NCBI GenBank assembly: GCA_024349245.1
Contig: JALDNG010002281.1
Coordinates: 1 to 64,000 of the forward strand
Length of the DNA stretch: 64,000 nt
Source of the DNA: Neodontobutis hainanensis
Lineage: Eukaryota > Chordata > Actinopteri > Gobiiformes > Odontobutidae
Direction: 5' to 3'
The translations under genes were made by a program, and so were the position numbers. The notes beneath the pieces were generated by a model. That model made no database searches and was not told the origin of the DNA. It was given only the letters and a program-made list of their open reading frames with translations. Below are positions 20,966 to 32,447 of this stretch, piece by piece. Within the stretch, counting starts at the first letter, position 1, and each line of letters starts with the position of its first letter.

Positions 20966-21540
20966 ATATTGCCTAATAAAATGTGAGGTGACCACTCCAT
21001 TGTATGTGTATCAGTGGAAATTGGACCATCTGCTGACTCCAAATGTGTTACACAAAGCTAAACAATACATGAGCTCATCCTCTGAATTCATGAAGGCAAA
21101 TGCACTGCATGTTACAGCGCATGTCTCCATGGGTCCAGATGAACAGTATGAAGAAAGCTGGTACCGACAAACTACTGACCGACTTCTGAATGGACTGTAC
21201 TTTAACCAAGATTTTTGCGCTTATAATGTTCCATTACCTCACAAACTGTCAAAGTTCCTCAAAATCCAAAACTCAGCCCCGCATGTCTCAATAGTTAAAC
21301 CACATAACAAACAATGGCGTGATGTTGTTTTATGGCAAAATGTTTAAAAGCTACAGACTGGAAACAAGACCCAGATAATCCAGACATTTACCACTCTCAC
21401 AAACTTGACACATGCTATGTGCCATTCACTGCAGGAGTCAATTGTAACCGCTCCTGCTACCTTCTTCCTCAAAATGACTCCACGCCATCTTCCTGTCACA
21501 CACTCGCAAAAGTCGATGCTCAGCCTCTCACACCTAGTGA
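20966..21540 (+). pseudogene. Extra pol region between protease and RT, with two HV(T/S) motifs
   Basis: About 190 codons separate protease from reverse transcriptase, where gammaretroviruses have almost none. Within one open frame (20892-21347) stand HVTA (cat at 21108) and HVSI (cat at 21282), 58 codons apart. Two H-x-(S/T)-x motifs are the signature of 2H phosphoesterases. The rest has aromatic and polar residues with no other motif that I recognise. A frame change at about 21340 leads into a second open part, which continues to RT. The 2H assignment is inference; fish retroviruses with an unannotated insert at this place are the obvious comparison. Confidence 0.4.
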
Positions 21541-22807
21541 TGTGTCTCCACTGTTAACACAGTTACCAGACTCATTGTGGGCCAAACACAAATATGATGT
21601 AGGTTTAATTAAAAACTGTAAACCTCTCCAACTAACGCCAAAGTCTGAATACAGACCAAAAGCACGTCAATATCCTCTGAAGCCTGAAGCTGAACAGGGG
21701 ATAAAACCAGTCTTTGACTCTCTGCTGAAAGCAGGTGTAATTGTTGAGTGCTCTGACTCTCCCTGCCGTACTCTTCCGTTTCCAATTTTTACTCCAATCT
21801 CCAATCTGTCCCAATCCATACACCATCATGTCACAAAATCCAACAACCATAAAATGGTTCTCTGTGGTTGATGTTTCAAATGCTTTTTTCTCTGTACCTG
21901 TCCATCCAGACTCCCAGTTTTGGTTTGCCTTTGAACTTGCAGGAAAACTCTATTCCTGGTCTCCAATGCCACAAGGCCTAAATTGCGCTCCTAGCGTTTA
22001 CTGTCAGGCTCTTTTATTTGACAATTCAACACTGCCATTTTGCAGTACGTTGATGATATCATGCTCTGTTCAGACACGAAGGAGCAGTGTGAGACTGACA
22101 CACTGCTTCTATTAAATCACCTGGCTGAGCAGGGCCACAAGGTTTCACTTTCTAAAATTCAGTTTGTAAAACAGAAAGTTCAGTTTCTTGGTCATGTCAT
22201 CACTCACTCACAAAAAAGCATTACTACAGACAGGGTGACAGCCATTGCCAACTTCTCAAAACCATTGACTAAGAAACAAATGCTGTCTTTCCTTGGCATG
22301 TGCTCCTACTGCAGAACTTTTATTCCAAATGACTCTACTGTAGAACGCCCACTACGTGATCTTACTCTGAAAAAAGACATGACACTTCACTCCAAACCCA
22401 CATGGACATCTGAGGCTGACTCTGCATTTACTCATTTGAAACTGCTACTACAGACAGCCCCTGCTTTGGCATTGCCAAACCCTGACAAGCCTTTCTTCCA
22501 ATTTGTTGACGAACGTGATGGTTGTATGAAATCTGTTCTCGCCCAAAAACAGGGACAGCTGCTGAAGCCTGTGGGTTACTTCTCGACACACCTTGGTCCT
22601 GTTGCTAGAGGCCACCCACCATGTCTCTGTGCTTTAGCAGCCTGTGAAGCAGCAATAATTGCCTCTCGTCCCTATGTAGGCTACAGTCATCTCACCCTTT
22701 TTGCTCCACATGCTGTCTCCAACATTCTGACTGAACAAAAGACAGGTCACTTGACCCCTGCTCGTCAGCTACGTTACAACACCACCCCTCTGAACCTACC
22801 GAATGTT
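21541..22807 (+). pseudogene. pol: Retroviral reverse transcriptase, interrupted by L1
   Basis: The start (ARQYPLKPEAEQGIKPVF near 21660) is typical of gammaretrovirus-like RT. The segment that should hold the next fingers motif is missing or scrambled near 21780-21830, where the frame also changes. Palm motif A is VVDVSNAFFSVPVHP near 21865. The catalytic YVDDIM is at 22043-22060 after another frame change. Then come VQFLGHVI, LSFLGMCSYCRTFIP and FFQFVDERDG in one long open frame (22040-22852). The L1 inserted at 22807 in the connection between RT and RNase H; the reading resumes at 28530. Confidence 0.85.
22792..22807. repeat. Left target-site duplication of the L1
   Basis: GAACCTACCGAATGTT, identical to 28514-28529. 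It is part of the retroviral pol sequence that was copied when the L1 inserted. Confidence 0.9.
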
Positions 22808-22961
22808 AGCACATCGAAGCGTGTCCCCCGCTGCTCAGGAAAAACAGCATAAGATGGCACTTTTTTGAGACTTCCGCTTAAGTCATGGCCGAGAGCTGTT
22901 GGTAGACTTCTCAGCTCCGACGGATACATTAAAAATAGCCGTTTAAAGAATATATTGATAA

Positions 22962-23960
22962 ATGAATACAAGACTACGTGAAAGGGAAAACCTAGCAGAC
23001 ATGCCGATCCAAAACCCGAGCAAAAAAGAAGTAGGAAAAGGGAGCAAAATGGACGAGGGAAGACCAGGTCCTAAACAGCTAACGATAGCTGAAGCTACTC
23101 CACCGAAAACCAGCGGGGATGCTAACAACATGGCGAGCACGGGGGCTAACGACGTGTTAGCGGAATTACGAAAACTCCGACAAGAAAACACAGACTCATT
23201 CCGAGATTTAAAATCCTCCTTCGCCAGAATGGAGACCAAGTTGACTGAGATAGCCACACGAACAGGTGACTTGGAACAAAGAATGACCGAAGCCGAGAAC
23301 AGAGTAAGTGCCACAGAAGACAGTCATATTAAACACGGGAGGGTGCTAAGATATTTGTTGCAAAGGGAAGCTAATCTCACGACTAAATGCGACGATATGG
23401 AGAATAGACTACGCCGCAATAATATTCGCCTATATGGGATTCGAAGAATCAGAGAAAGGTGACATGGTTGACTTTGTGATGCACTTTCTGAGGAGCTCGT
23501 GAAACTACCAGAGGGTCTTGAACTCAAAGTGGAAAGAGCACACCGAGCCCTTGGGCCAAAACCCGAGCCGCAGCTCCGCCACGGTCTATAATAGTCCGCT
23601 TTTGGACTTTCAGGTGAAGCAGACAGTGTTGCAACAGGCATGGAGACAACGTAATGTACAGTTTGAAGGCCATACGATCTATTTTGACCAGGATTATTCG
23701 TTTGAAGTGCAGAGGAAGAGGAAAAAGGTTCGGAGGCGATAAAAAGCTCAAAGAGAAAAACATCAAAGCCCAGGCACTGTACCCTGCCCAGCTGAGGATT
23801 TTACTGGAATCAGGTACCCGCTTTTGCAACACTGCTAGATGCACAACCCATACTGAAAGATCTGGGGTAGATATAGCTCTGGAGGATAGAGATGTACTGA
23901 GATGGAGATGGCACGTGAAGCCTGGGCAACGAGTCCAATGGGAGGAAAAGAACCGCATCA
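22962..23960 (+). pseudogene. L1 ORF1 protein, frame-broken
   Basis: The first 166 codons are open: a polar N-terminus, then a long helical region (LAELRKLRQENTDSFRDLKS and on through METKLTEIATRTGDLEQRM) that should form the coiled coil. RRNNIRLYGI near 23415 opens the RNA-binding domain. After a frame change near 23455, ELKVERAHRALGPKP (near 23520) follows, the conserved centre of the L1 RRM. The C-terminal domain is seen near 23610-23740 (VLQQAWRQRNVQFEG, IYFDQDYS). ORF1p coats the LINE RNA. At least three frame changes break it. Confidence 0.8.
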
Positions 23961-24462
23961 CCTGAAAACATCAGATATAAGGGAGTTTATTGGTGGAACG
24001 GAGGAATTTGAGTAAAGCCGACAGGATGTGAGTAAACTAAGCAATATCGGGCTGTCAGGAATAACACATTTGTCAATATTTTATTTTTGTATTCGGGGTA
24101 GAGGCTAAAAATTTTATACTGAAGTTCATTGAGACTGGATCCGTCCGAGCGGGGTGGGCTGGTATTTGATCTTGGCCTTAGGACGGTCTAAATGCAACTA
24201 CAAGTTTGCCTGGAAGATCGCTTCCACTGCACAATGTGCATTTTACCTGGAGCAAGCATTCTCTGCCCAAAAGACACCGGGAGGGGAAGCCCTTTATTTG
24301 TTCTTCCGCTGTTCTTATTTCAAGGGCTAACTACTGTTTTTTGGAAGTTTATAAACACTTGTTCATTACAGTTATCTGTACGATTATAACCTCTGTTTTC
24401 TTTGTTTTGGCACTCGGCAGTATCATATATGATGATTTTCTGTTTTTTCTAAATACAAGGTA

Positions 24463-27400
24463 TGAATAATATCAGTGTGGTTAGTTATAACATAAATGGT
24501 ATTAACCATCCCATCAAAAGGAAAAAATCTTGTCCCAACTAAAAATTAAATTGTTCAATTGCTACTTCAAGAAACACATCTTGATGATAAGGAGCACCAA
24601 AAGCTACGTAGGGAATGGGTGGGACAGGTTTTTAGTTCAGCATGTAAAGAGGGAAAAAGCGAGGGGTTGCCATATTAGTGCATAAAGCTCTGGGCCTCTC
24701 TGTTGAGAAAACATTGGCAGATAAAGCAGGCCGATACATCTTGATTATTGGAAGAATAGGAGGGATAAAATATCTATTTTAAATTTGTATGCCCCAAACG
24801 AAGACGACATTGCTTTTTTTAAAGATATTTCAGTTGTCCTCACCTCACTAGTGGAGGGGATGCTCATTTTAAGGGATTTCAATTGCGTGTTGAACCAGCA
24901 ATTAGATAAACAACCTTTGATTCTGGTCCCATGCCAAGAAAGACGGGGTGCTGGAGTATGATGGAAGAGATGGGTTTAGTAGATGTATGGCGCCAAAAAC
25001 ATCCTAAAGAACGAGACTACACATTTTTCTCTAAAGTACATGGTAGCTATTCCAGAATAGATATGTTATGCATGTTAAAAGGAGATATTTACAAAGTGAT
25101 CAGCTGCCACATTGAACCAACAACCATCTCTGATCATGCTCCGTTGGTCCTTTTGTTAGCTTTAGATAAAAGTTGTAGTTTAAAACAATGGCGATTAAAC
25201 GTTTCACTCCTTAATAACTTGAGTGTTGTACAAAAGATTAAGCTAGAATGGAAAGAATATTTAGATCACAATGATAATGGAGAGGTCTCGGCCTCTACGT
25301 TATGGGAGGCAGCAAAGGTGGTTATAAGAGGAAAATTGATCGCATTATCATCAAAAATTAAAAAAGAAAGGATTAAGGAACAACAAAAATTGGAAAAAAA
25401 TATTTTAGATTTAGAAAAGGAGCATAAGGAGACTAATCAAGAAAATACCTTTCAAGCTTTAAAGAAGTGCAGACAAGAACTTAATGACCTGTTAACATAT
25501 AAAGCGGAGGGGTCCCTACGATTTGCAAATCAACGATATTATGAATCGGGAAATCGAGCGAGTCGACTATTGGCTTTTCAATTACGTAAAGCACAGGCCA
25601 GTCGTACTGTAATAAAAATTCAACATCCAAATTCCAAGAAGATTGCATGTCATCCTAAAGATATTGCTAATGCATTCTCCACCTACTATGGGGCATTGTA
25701 TGACTCACCGAGACTACCGATAAGGAAATTAAGATTGCAAGATTCTTGGAAAAGATTAATCTACCTTCATTAAATGACACCCAATCTAAAGCATTAGCAA
25801 AACCAATTTCAGTAAAAGAAATTGAAGCCGCCATTAAGAATTTAAAAAATAATAAATCCCCAGGGGTGGATGGCTATCCAGGTGAGTTTTATAAATGTTT
25901 CAAAGATGAAATTATTCCTCTATTGCAAAGAACTTTTAACTATGCTCTCACTCAGAATGATCCACCTAAATCCTGGTCGCAAGCAATAATATCCGTAATT
26001 CATAAAGAAGGCAAGGACCCAACGAGCTGTTCCTCATATAGACCAATAAGTCTGTTATGTTGTGATATGAAAATTTTAACATCTATATTGGCCAAAAGAT
26101 TACAGGAGTGTATAAAACATATAATTGGTATTGACCAAACTGGTTTCATACCAGGTCGTTTGGGAATTAATAACATTAGGAGAACATTAAACATAATGAC
26201 AGCAGCCAAGAAGAAATCTGATCCATCAATGCTTCTCAGCCTTGATGCGGAAAAAGCATTCGACAGAGTGGACTGGCTGTTTTTAGAATATACCTTAAAG
26301 AAATTGGGATTTCATTCTGAATTTATAAATTGGATTGGAGTGATCTATTCAAATCCTACCTCTAAAGTTAGGGTAAATGGCTTTATCTCTGGAATTTGCG
26401 CTCAGAAGAGGAACCAGACAGGGTTGCCCTCAGCCCTCTGTTGTTCGCAATTAGTATAGAACCATTAGCACAGTTAATTAGGGAAAATCATAGAGTACAA
26501 GGAGTAACTGTCGGAGACACAGAATTCAAACTGTCATTGTATGCGGATGATGTTATTCTATATATTTCTAACCCATTGACTTCTGTTCCTGCATTGTTGG
26601 AGTGCCTGAAAGAATTTGGACTAGTTTCGGGCTATAAGGTCAATGAGACCAAGTCTCAAGCTTTGTGGCTGGTTGGGAACAAACCAAATCAATTGGACAA
26701 AATAGCCTCATTTAATTGGCCACTCAGGGCTTTAGATATTTGGGGGTGGTTATTACGCCTCTTACTTCCCAATTGCATAATGAGAATTATGGTAAACTAA
26801 TGTCCAAAATCAAAGCAGATGTAGGGCGTTGGAATATTCTCCCTCTATCTTTAATAGGCAGAATAGAAGTTGTAAAGATGAACATTCTTCCTCGTCTTTT
26901 GTATCTCTTTCAGTCCTTGCCTACAAGGATACCTCCATCTATGTTTAAGTCTCTGGATAAGATGATTTCAACATTTGTGTGGCAGGGGAAAAAAGCTAGG
27001 ATTCGAAGAGATTATTGTGTAGCTCAAGAGCGGGTGGTTTGGGTTTACCCAATTTTAAGCTGTATTATTGGGCTGCACAGTTGCGAGCAATAGTGGAATG
27101 GGTGATTCAGGACATGGATACAAATTGGTTGGGGTTGAGAATATTTCAAGCCCATCGGTTCCCTTTGGAAACAGCATTATTTTTGGAACAAAAGAAATGG
27201 AGAGAACTTAAAATACAAAATGAATGGATTGCCTGTACCCATCGCATATGGTCAATGTTGAGGAAGAGTCTGGGTATTCCTTTAACAACTTAACGTGCAC
27301 TCCAAATAGCAAAATTGAGTGACTTTCCTCCAAGTAAAATAGACCCTGGTTTTTCGAATTGGGCAGAGAGGGGACTGATAACTATACATCAGATGTTTGA

Positions 27401-28220
27401 CGGGGAAACCCTAAAATCCTTCACACAATTACAGGACAAATATGGGCTACCCTCCAAAGATTTCTTCAGATATTTGCAGATACGGGAATACATAAGATCG
27501 AGAGGGAAGTGGGAATCCCTGACAAGACTTCCTACCTCAATGGAGTCCTATTTGATTAAAAATATCACTGAAAAAAATAAGAAAAAGACGGTTTCAAATT
27601 TATATAATTTCCTACAGTCGCAATTGTTGGAAAACTCTTTGACATAAAAGGCAAATGGGAATTAGAAGCAAATATTATCATTGAAGATGAAGAATGGATT
27701 AAGGCATGTGAAATTAGTCACAAAACGACAAACAGTCCAGTGTGGAAAGAATTTGGTTGGAAAGTCATTATGAGATACTTTAGGACTCCATTAATTATAT
27801 TCAGTTTTGATAAAAGTAAATCAAAGTTGTGTTGGAGAAATTGTAACCAAATTGGAGATCATACTCATATTTTTTGGGATTGCCCCATCCTGAAACCTTT
27901 CTGGCGAGGAGTTATGCGGGAAATTCAAGTGATGTTAAAAAGTAACATGTCATTAGAATTTGTTCACTGTGTAATAGGAGTAACCCCAGGAGAGGGTCTT
28001 GGTAAACAGTACATTAAATTAATTCAGATATTACTCTTGGTGGCAAGAAAAATGATTACTAGGTCCTGGCTTAAGGTCCAACCCCTACACTTGAACAATG
28101 GCAGAAGGGGTTGAAGGAGATATATTACATGGAGAAAATTACGCCCAAATTCACTTGAAAACAGATCAGTTTAAAGATCTTTGGGATCCAGTTATTCAAT
28201 ATTTTGGCTGGACACAATAA
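24463..28220 (+). pseudogene. L1 ORF2: endonuclease and reverse transcriptase, frame-broken
   Basis: The start MNNISVVSYNINGI (24463) is the first motif of the APE-type endonuclease. QETHLDDKEH near 24570 carries its Glu, YSRIDML near 25045 is the Asp region, and ISDHAPLVL near 25125 holds the catalytic His. From 24931 to 25773 and 25746 to 26459 the frame is long and open. RT motifs: NKSPGVDGYPGEFYK near 25850, YRPISLLCCDMKILT near 26040, AEKAFDRVDWLF near 26250 (motif A Asp), and YADDVILY at 26540-26563 (motif C). A thumb and C-terminal part with a Cys cluster (CWRNCNQIGDHTHIFWDCP near 27830) ends at WTQ and TAA near 28218. The frame changes at least six times. Confidence 0.85.
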
Positions 28221-28513
28221 AATGAAGGGGGGACCTGCTTGCCTATTTCACATGCCTTTGTTATTTGTATTCATTTTATTTATGCTATTTTATTATAAAA
28301 CAGTAAAATGTAGATAAAGAATACTGTACCATAATTGTATACCATGGGAATATTTATCTGAACTTAAACGATTGTTTTTTCTTTTTTTTTTCTCTCATTT
28401 TCTTGTATGTTTAGAGAACACTGTCGAGCTAACCGGGTTTTTTTTTTTTTTTTTTCTTCTTCTCTGTTTGTTTAAAAGAAAAAGGCTTAAATAAAAATGT
28501 TCAAAAAAAAAAA

Positions 28514-28529
28514 GAACCTACCGAATGTT
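28514..28529. repeat. Right target-site duplication of the L1
   Basis: GAACCTACCGAATGTT, directly after the A-rich tail and identical to 22792-22807. Confidence 0.9.
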
Positions 28530-29163
28530 GAGGTTAAACGTTGTAACACTCTCAACCCTGCTACACTCCTGCCTCTCTCAGAGGAGGAGAACCTCACTGT
28601 TGTCTTTCTGAACTTGACCTTATCTGTCTGCCAAGACTTGATTTGACTGACACTCCTCTTTCTAATCCTGAACTCATTTTTTATGTAGATGGTTCAGCTT
28701 CCAAGGACCCAACCACTGGTTCTGCACACGTTGGATATGCAGTTGTGGACGATCATGCAACAGTGACGCTATCTCCTCTCAGTCCTCGGTTATCAGCGCA
28801 ACCAGCAGAACTAATTGCCCTGACCAAAGCCTGTCAATTGGCATCGGGTAAAACAGTTAACATTTACACAGACAGTCAATATGCATTTGGTGTTCTACAC
28901 AACCACGCAGCACTTTGGCGCCACAGAAAATTCCTCAAATCTGATGGCAAACCCATTTCACACAAAGATTTGATTTCTGATCTTTTAGATGCAGTGCTAC
29001 TCCCATCCGCCGTGGCAGTATGTAAGTGTTCTGCACATAGCTCTGCCAAAGACACAGTCTCTCTAGGTAATGCACGAGCAGACGCAGCTGCAAAAGCAGC
29101 GTCACTCACCCCTACGTTGTTACATTACTCTCCCAGACAACGGATCAAACTTGCACTCCTCTG
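28530..29163 (+). pseudogene. pol: Retroviral RNase H
   Basis: Reading resumes with LNPATLLPLSEEEN near 28555, which is the RT to RNase H linker of gammaretrovirus-like pol. After a stop near 28645 the long frame 28643-29163 gives FYVDGSASKDP (first Asp), PAELIALTKACQLA (Glu), NIYTDSQYAFGVLH (Asp) and NARADAAAKAA near 29075 (last Asp). All four acidic catalytic positions are therefore present. RNase H removes RNA from the RNA-DNA hybrid during reverse transcription. It stops at 29161, and the integrase starts in another frame. Confidence 0.85.
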
Positions 29164-29164
29164 A

Positions 29165-30250
29165 CATTGTTTCACTCTCTGATTTGGGCCGCATCTCCAC
29201 TCCAGCAGACAAAGCTGCTTGGAAAAAGAAAAACTGTACAAACACAAATGGTGTTTGGATGGGCCCTAATGGCAATCCATGTCTTCCTCAAGCCCTCTTC
29301 CTGCCTTTTGCAAAATTGTTACGTGGCGTTGACCATGTATCAAAGGAGGGAATGAGAAAAGACCTTCAAAAACATTGGTTTACTGTGGGGTTTAACAAAT
29401 TTGCTGAAGATTTTTGCTCAAAATGCTTCATCTTCATCACAATTCTAAAGGTAACTCCTACAACAAAACAGATGTTGGAGGTCACAAACCCACCTCCAGG
29501 CCTTTTGGCCACATTCAAATGGACTTCATTGAGTTAACACCCTGCGAAGGTAAGAAATACTGCCTTGTAATAGTTGACATGTTTTCAAAGTGGGTAGAAG
29601 CATTCCCAACAAAACACTGCACTGCTGACACAGTAGCAAAAATCCTCTTAATAATTCCTCGCTGGGGACTTCCAATCTAATTACGAGTGATAACGGTACT
29701 CATTTTGTAAATAACATTCTGAAAACACTGAGTGAACACCTAAAATTAGACCTGAAAACTCATTGCTCCTACCATCCAGCTTCTGGAGGAGCTGTAGAAA
29801 GAGAAAATGGCACTCTGAAACGCAAATTGGCAAAAATATCTGAATCAGCAGGTAAAACCTGGGTAAAATGTCTGTCTTTGATGTACTTGAGGATGAGAAT
29901 GCGCGCGCAAAATAACCTTTCTCCCTTTGAGATAGTGTTTGGACAACCTCCTGGAATTGGGTTTGGACCCCATCAGATAGTACTCTGCCAGACCCAATGA
30001 TATCCTATTGTATTTCACTCTCTAATATTCTCTCTGATATTAGATCTCAGGTGCTTGATTCCCTGCCCAAACCGCCACCCACCAGTTCCACAAACTCCAG
30101 CCTGCCGACTACATCCTGGTGAGAAACCTGAGGAAGCGCAGCTGGAGAGACAAACCCTGGTGTGGACCCTATCAGATCCTGCTCACGACCCACACGGCTG
30201 TGAAGGTCGCAGAGAGCCCCTTGGATCCATGCACAACACTGCAAGAAGAT
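29165..30250 (+). pseudogene. pol: Retroviral integrase
   Basis: The zinc-binding part is seen near 29300-29430 (VDHVSKEGMRKDLQKHW, then FCSKC), with two His and two Cys. The core has HIQMDFIELTPCEGKKYC near 29513 (first Asp), TSDNGTHFVNN near 29683 (second Asp) and ASGGAVERENGTLK near 29778 (Glu). A frame change lies between the first and second Asp near 29677. The C-terminal domain near 30105-30230 is present only in a shifted frame and ends in a Pro-rich stretch. Integrase joins viral DNA to host DNA. Confidence 0.8.
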
Positions 30251-30850
30251 TCCTCCACCTGACCAGCTCGTCAACTGCTCCCCACTGTCAAAGAGGGGAC
30301 CCAGTGAATGATCACAAGTAAGAGGCTTGTCCCGAGAACAAGCTCCTACGTGGGAAGACTGGGGTGAGATTTTTGCTCACCTCCTCCGCTGAAACTGCTC
30401 TGGTGAATGCAGTTCAACGTTGAGACCAGTGCCGAGAGCTGGTCCCACCTACAATCAAGTTTATGAAAGACTCTGTACCACCTGAAGAAATAGAGCTGAC
30501 CGTTTTCAGCAAATTCAACAGCGTAACTATAACATGTGACACACACTCATCTGTCCCACAGTTCCTCACATCACTGATAACCAGTTTTATACTGACAAAT
30601 ATATATGTATATATATATATATATATTTTTTTTTTGTTACTATCATTTAATTATTGCTGTTATTGAACAGATCTTTGAACATTAGAAATGGACGGACATC
30701 ATCCTTGGCATCCGTTTAGACTCCCAGGCTTGTGTGGTCTAAGGGGAACCACGTGCTTTTATTACTTTTATCTTCACTTATTGTAATATCTCTACTCTGG
30801 CTATTAACTGACCACACTTCCCATTCTACTTATAACACAACTCTGCCAAG
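30251..30850. other. Sequence where most of env is missing
   Basis: No surface-unit, furin site or fusion peptide is recognisable here. Short open frames and a small TA run (30601-30626) are present. The distance from integrase to the env anchor is only about 0.6 kb, so the bulk of env was deleted. Confidence 0.5.
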
Positions 30851-31177
30851 TCTGACCACGATGACCTTTTAATTCGCCAGCGAGCCTCTGATACCCTCAC
30901 TCCAGACGGGTGGTCTTGGTTCATGGGCGGTGTTTGGAAAACATGGTTAACTAAACTCGCAGGCCTACTTTTAGTGGCTATTATCCTTCTTTTCCTTGTC
31001 TCCTGCTGCATTATCCCGCTCATCCGAAGATTAGTGACTTCTCTTTTTAACCTGCAACTAGCTAAACTCTATGTTGAATTGCCTCAACATGACAAAGACC
31101 ACAACCCAGACACCTCTGCTCTTGATTGTGACTCTGTTAATTCTGTTTTATTTGCTCATCTATTTGAAGAAGACTAA
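30850..31177 (+). pseudogene. env: C-terminal remnant of retroviral env (membrane anchor)
   Basis: From 30923 an 84-codon frame starts in a Trp-rich pre-anchor piece (GGVWKTWLTKLAG). It is followed by a hydrophobic span of about 22 residues (LLLVAIILLFLVSCCIIPLI) and a cytoplasmic tail of about 45 residues ending EED and TAA. That is the layout of a retroviral transmembrane subunit: anchor with membrane-proximal Cys pair, then tail. The ectodomain is gone. Position between integrase and the 3' LTR supports the call. Confidence 0.65.
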
Positions 31178-31179
31178 GT

Positions 31180-31674
31180 ATGACTAAGTATGTTCCTATG
31201 TCTGTGTAATGCACATGTAATTTTGTTTTGAAATAGTAATTGTGAAATATAGTCACCAAAGCAATCACAGCTTTTGAACCTGATCATTTTATTTTTTGTT
31301 ATTTTAGACACGCTAAGGCTAAAATTGTGGTGTTTTTAAATCTTTTCACTAATGCTTTCTTTGAGGTAAAGTCTTATTTGACTTGAAGGTTTTTAAGTTT
31401 TACAAAGTGATTTGTTTTGTGAATATTTTTCATCTAATGCTTATGTTTAACCCTAGTGAGTTACGCGCCTGTGAGGGAGGGGCTGTGGTGTTCTTTTCCC
31501 AGCGTTAGGTCAGCTACTGATGGTATGAAATGTTTCTACTTGATTTAGTCAGCCCTCGGCTGGGTTTTCGGCACCACGACAGTAGTACAACTCACAAAGC
31601 TAAGGTTAATTTGATTTATGTTTTGTAACCTCATTGGCTTTTGATTGATTTTGGTTGATCAATTGTGTTTGATC
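31180..31674. other. Untranslated spacer between env and 3' LTR
   Basis: AT-rich, with no open frame. It is the usual position of a 3' untranslated or accessory region in simple retroviruses; nothing here supports an accessory gene. Confidence 0.45.
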
Positions 31675-31686
31675 AAAAGGAGGGAA
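31675..31686 (+). promoter_or_regulatory. Polypurine tract
   Basis: AAAAGGAGGGAA lies one base before the TG that starts the LTR. It is the standard primer site for plus-strand DNA synthesis. Confidence 0.8.
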
Positions 31687-31687
31687 T

Positions 31688-32033
31688 TGTAATGGGAAAA
31701 TGATATTTTCCTCTTTCACATGCTCTGTGCTGTCCTTGACCGCAGCAGAATGATATGTGCACCACCTGTGCTACTGTTTTCAAACTGATACAATTGTCTT
31801 ATACAGAGACAAATGCTGATTCATGTTAGACGGCTCACTCTCTGAGAGCCAGTGTTTCATTTTTCTTATCTGCTGTGATTTCAGTATAAATTCTAATCCT
31901 GCCTAGTTAACATTGGGACTGTTCATGCAACCCTGTACACAGACAGATTTGTATGCTCATTCCTCCTTTTGCAAAAGATGTCTCTGAATTCTTTTCCTTT
32001 TCCTTAAATAAATTCTCTCAAAATTATTCCACA
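31688..32033 (+). repeat. 3' LTR of the endogenous retrovirus
   Basis: 346 bp from TGTAATGGGAAAATG to AATTATTCCACA. A TATA-like AGTATAAATT sits near 31884 and AATAAA at about 32009. No 5' LTR copy is found in the 10 kb upstream, so the 5' end of the provirus is truncated and the age of insertion cannot be judged by LTR comparison. Confidence 0.75.
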
Positions 32034-32234
32034 ATAATATATTTATTTTTTCAACCACATATACATTAAACTGATTGTACAATGTTCAAATGTGGAATAT
32101 ACATTTACATTTATATACATTTAGTCCTTTAGCAGACGTTTTCCTTTAGAAACCCTATTATTTATGTTCATATATATTCATACTTGTGTAGATGTGTCAC
32201 ATTGAGCAGTTCTGGCCCTGTGAACAGATTTTAT

Positions 32235-32400
32235 GGAGGTGGCAGAGTGGTTAGCACTCAGGCCTAACAGCAAGAAGGTCCTGGGTTCAATCTTTCTGTG
32301 TGGAGTTTGCATGTTCTCCTGTGTCTCGTAGGTTTTCCTCCGGGTACTCCGGTTTCCTCTACCACCAAAAACATGTACAATAAAGGACTACAGATGGAAA
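32235..32400 (+). repeat. V-SINE (DANA/HE1-like), unit 1
   Basis: The tRNA-derived head GGTGGCAGAGTGGTTAGCAC with the B-box region GTCCTGGGTTCAAT is followed by the V-domain GTGTGGAGTTTGCATGTTCT and CCTCCGGGTACTCCGGTTTCC. This combination marks vertebrate V-SINEs such as DANA of zebrafish. 17 bases after the B box are missing here and in unit 3 but present in unit 2. Confidence 0.85.
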
Positions 32401-32447
32401 TAAGCAGTTAAACTATAAACTGGTACAAGCATCTCTGCTCCGGCTTA

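Larger units (their letters stand above)
22808..28513 (+). mobile_element. L1-type LINE, probably full length, inserted in retroviral pol
   Basis: 5706 bp between identical 16-bp target copies, ending in an A-rich tail (28503-28513). It has a 5' untranslated part of about 150 bp, ORF1, a gap of about 0.5 kb, ORF2 with endonuclease and reverse transcriptase, and a 3' untranslated part with two T-rich runs (28376-28455). Both ORFs carry frame changes, so this copy should be inactive. The intact ends show that it is a complete target-primed insertion. It is younger than the retrovirus. Confidence 0.9.
20110..32033 (+). mobile_element. Endogenous retrovirus, gammaretrovirus-like pol, 5' and env truncated, split by L1
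   Basis: In order: nucleocapsid zinc knuckle, protease, an extra region, reverse transcriptase, [L1 at 22808-28513], RNase H, integrase, a transmembrane-anchor remnant of env, polypurine tract and 3' LTR. The pol layout and motifs place it near fish retroviruses of the ZFERV type, whose pol is closest to gammaretroviruses. The 5' LTR, matrix and capsid parts of gag, and most of env are absent. Multiple stops and frame changes and the L1 insertion make it a dead provirus. Without the L1 it spans about 6.2 kb. The 3' LTR ends 27 bp before the first unit of the tandem array. Confidence 0.8.

Noticed and set aside
32235..32310. tRNA gene in the V-SINE head
   Set aside because: The promoter boxes are there, but the cloverleaf is not complete and the V-domain follows directly, so it is a SINE.
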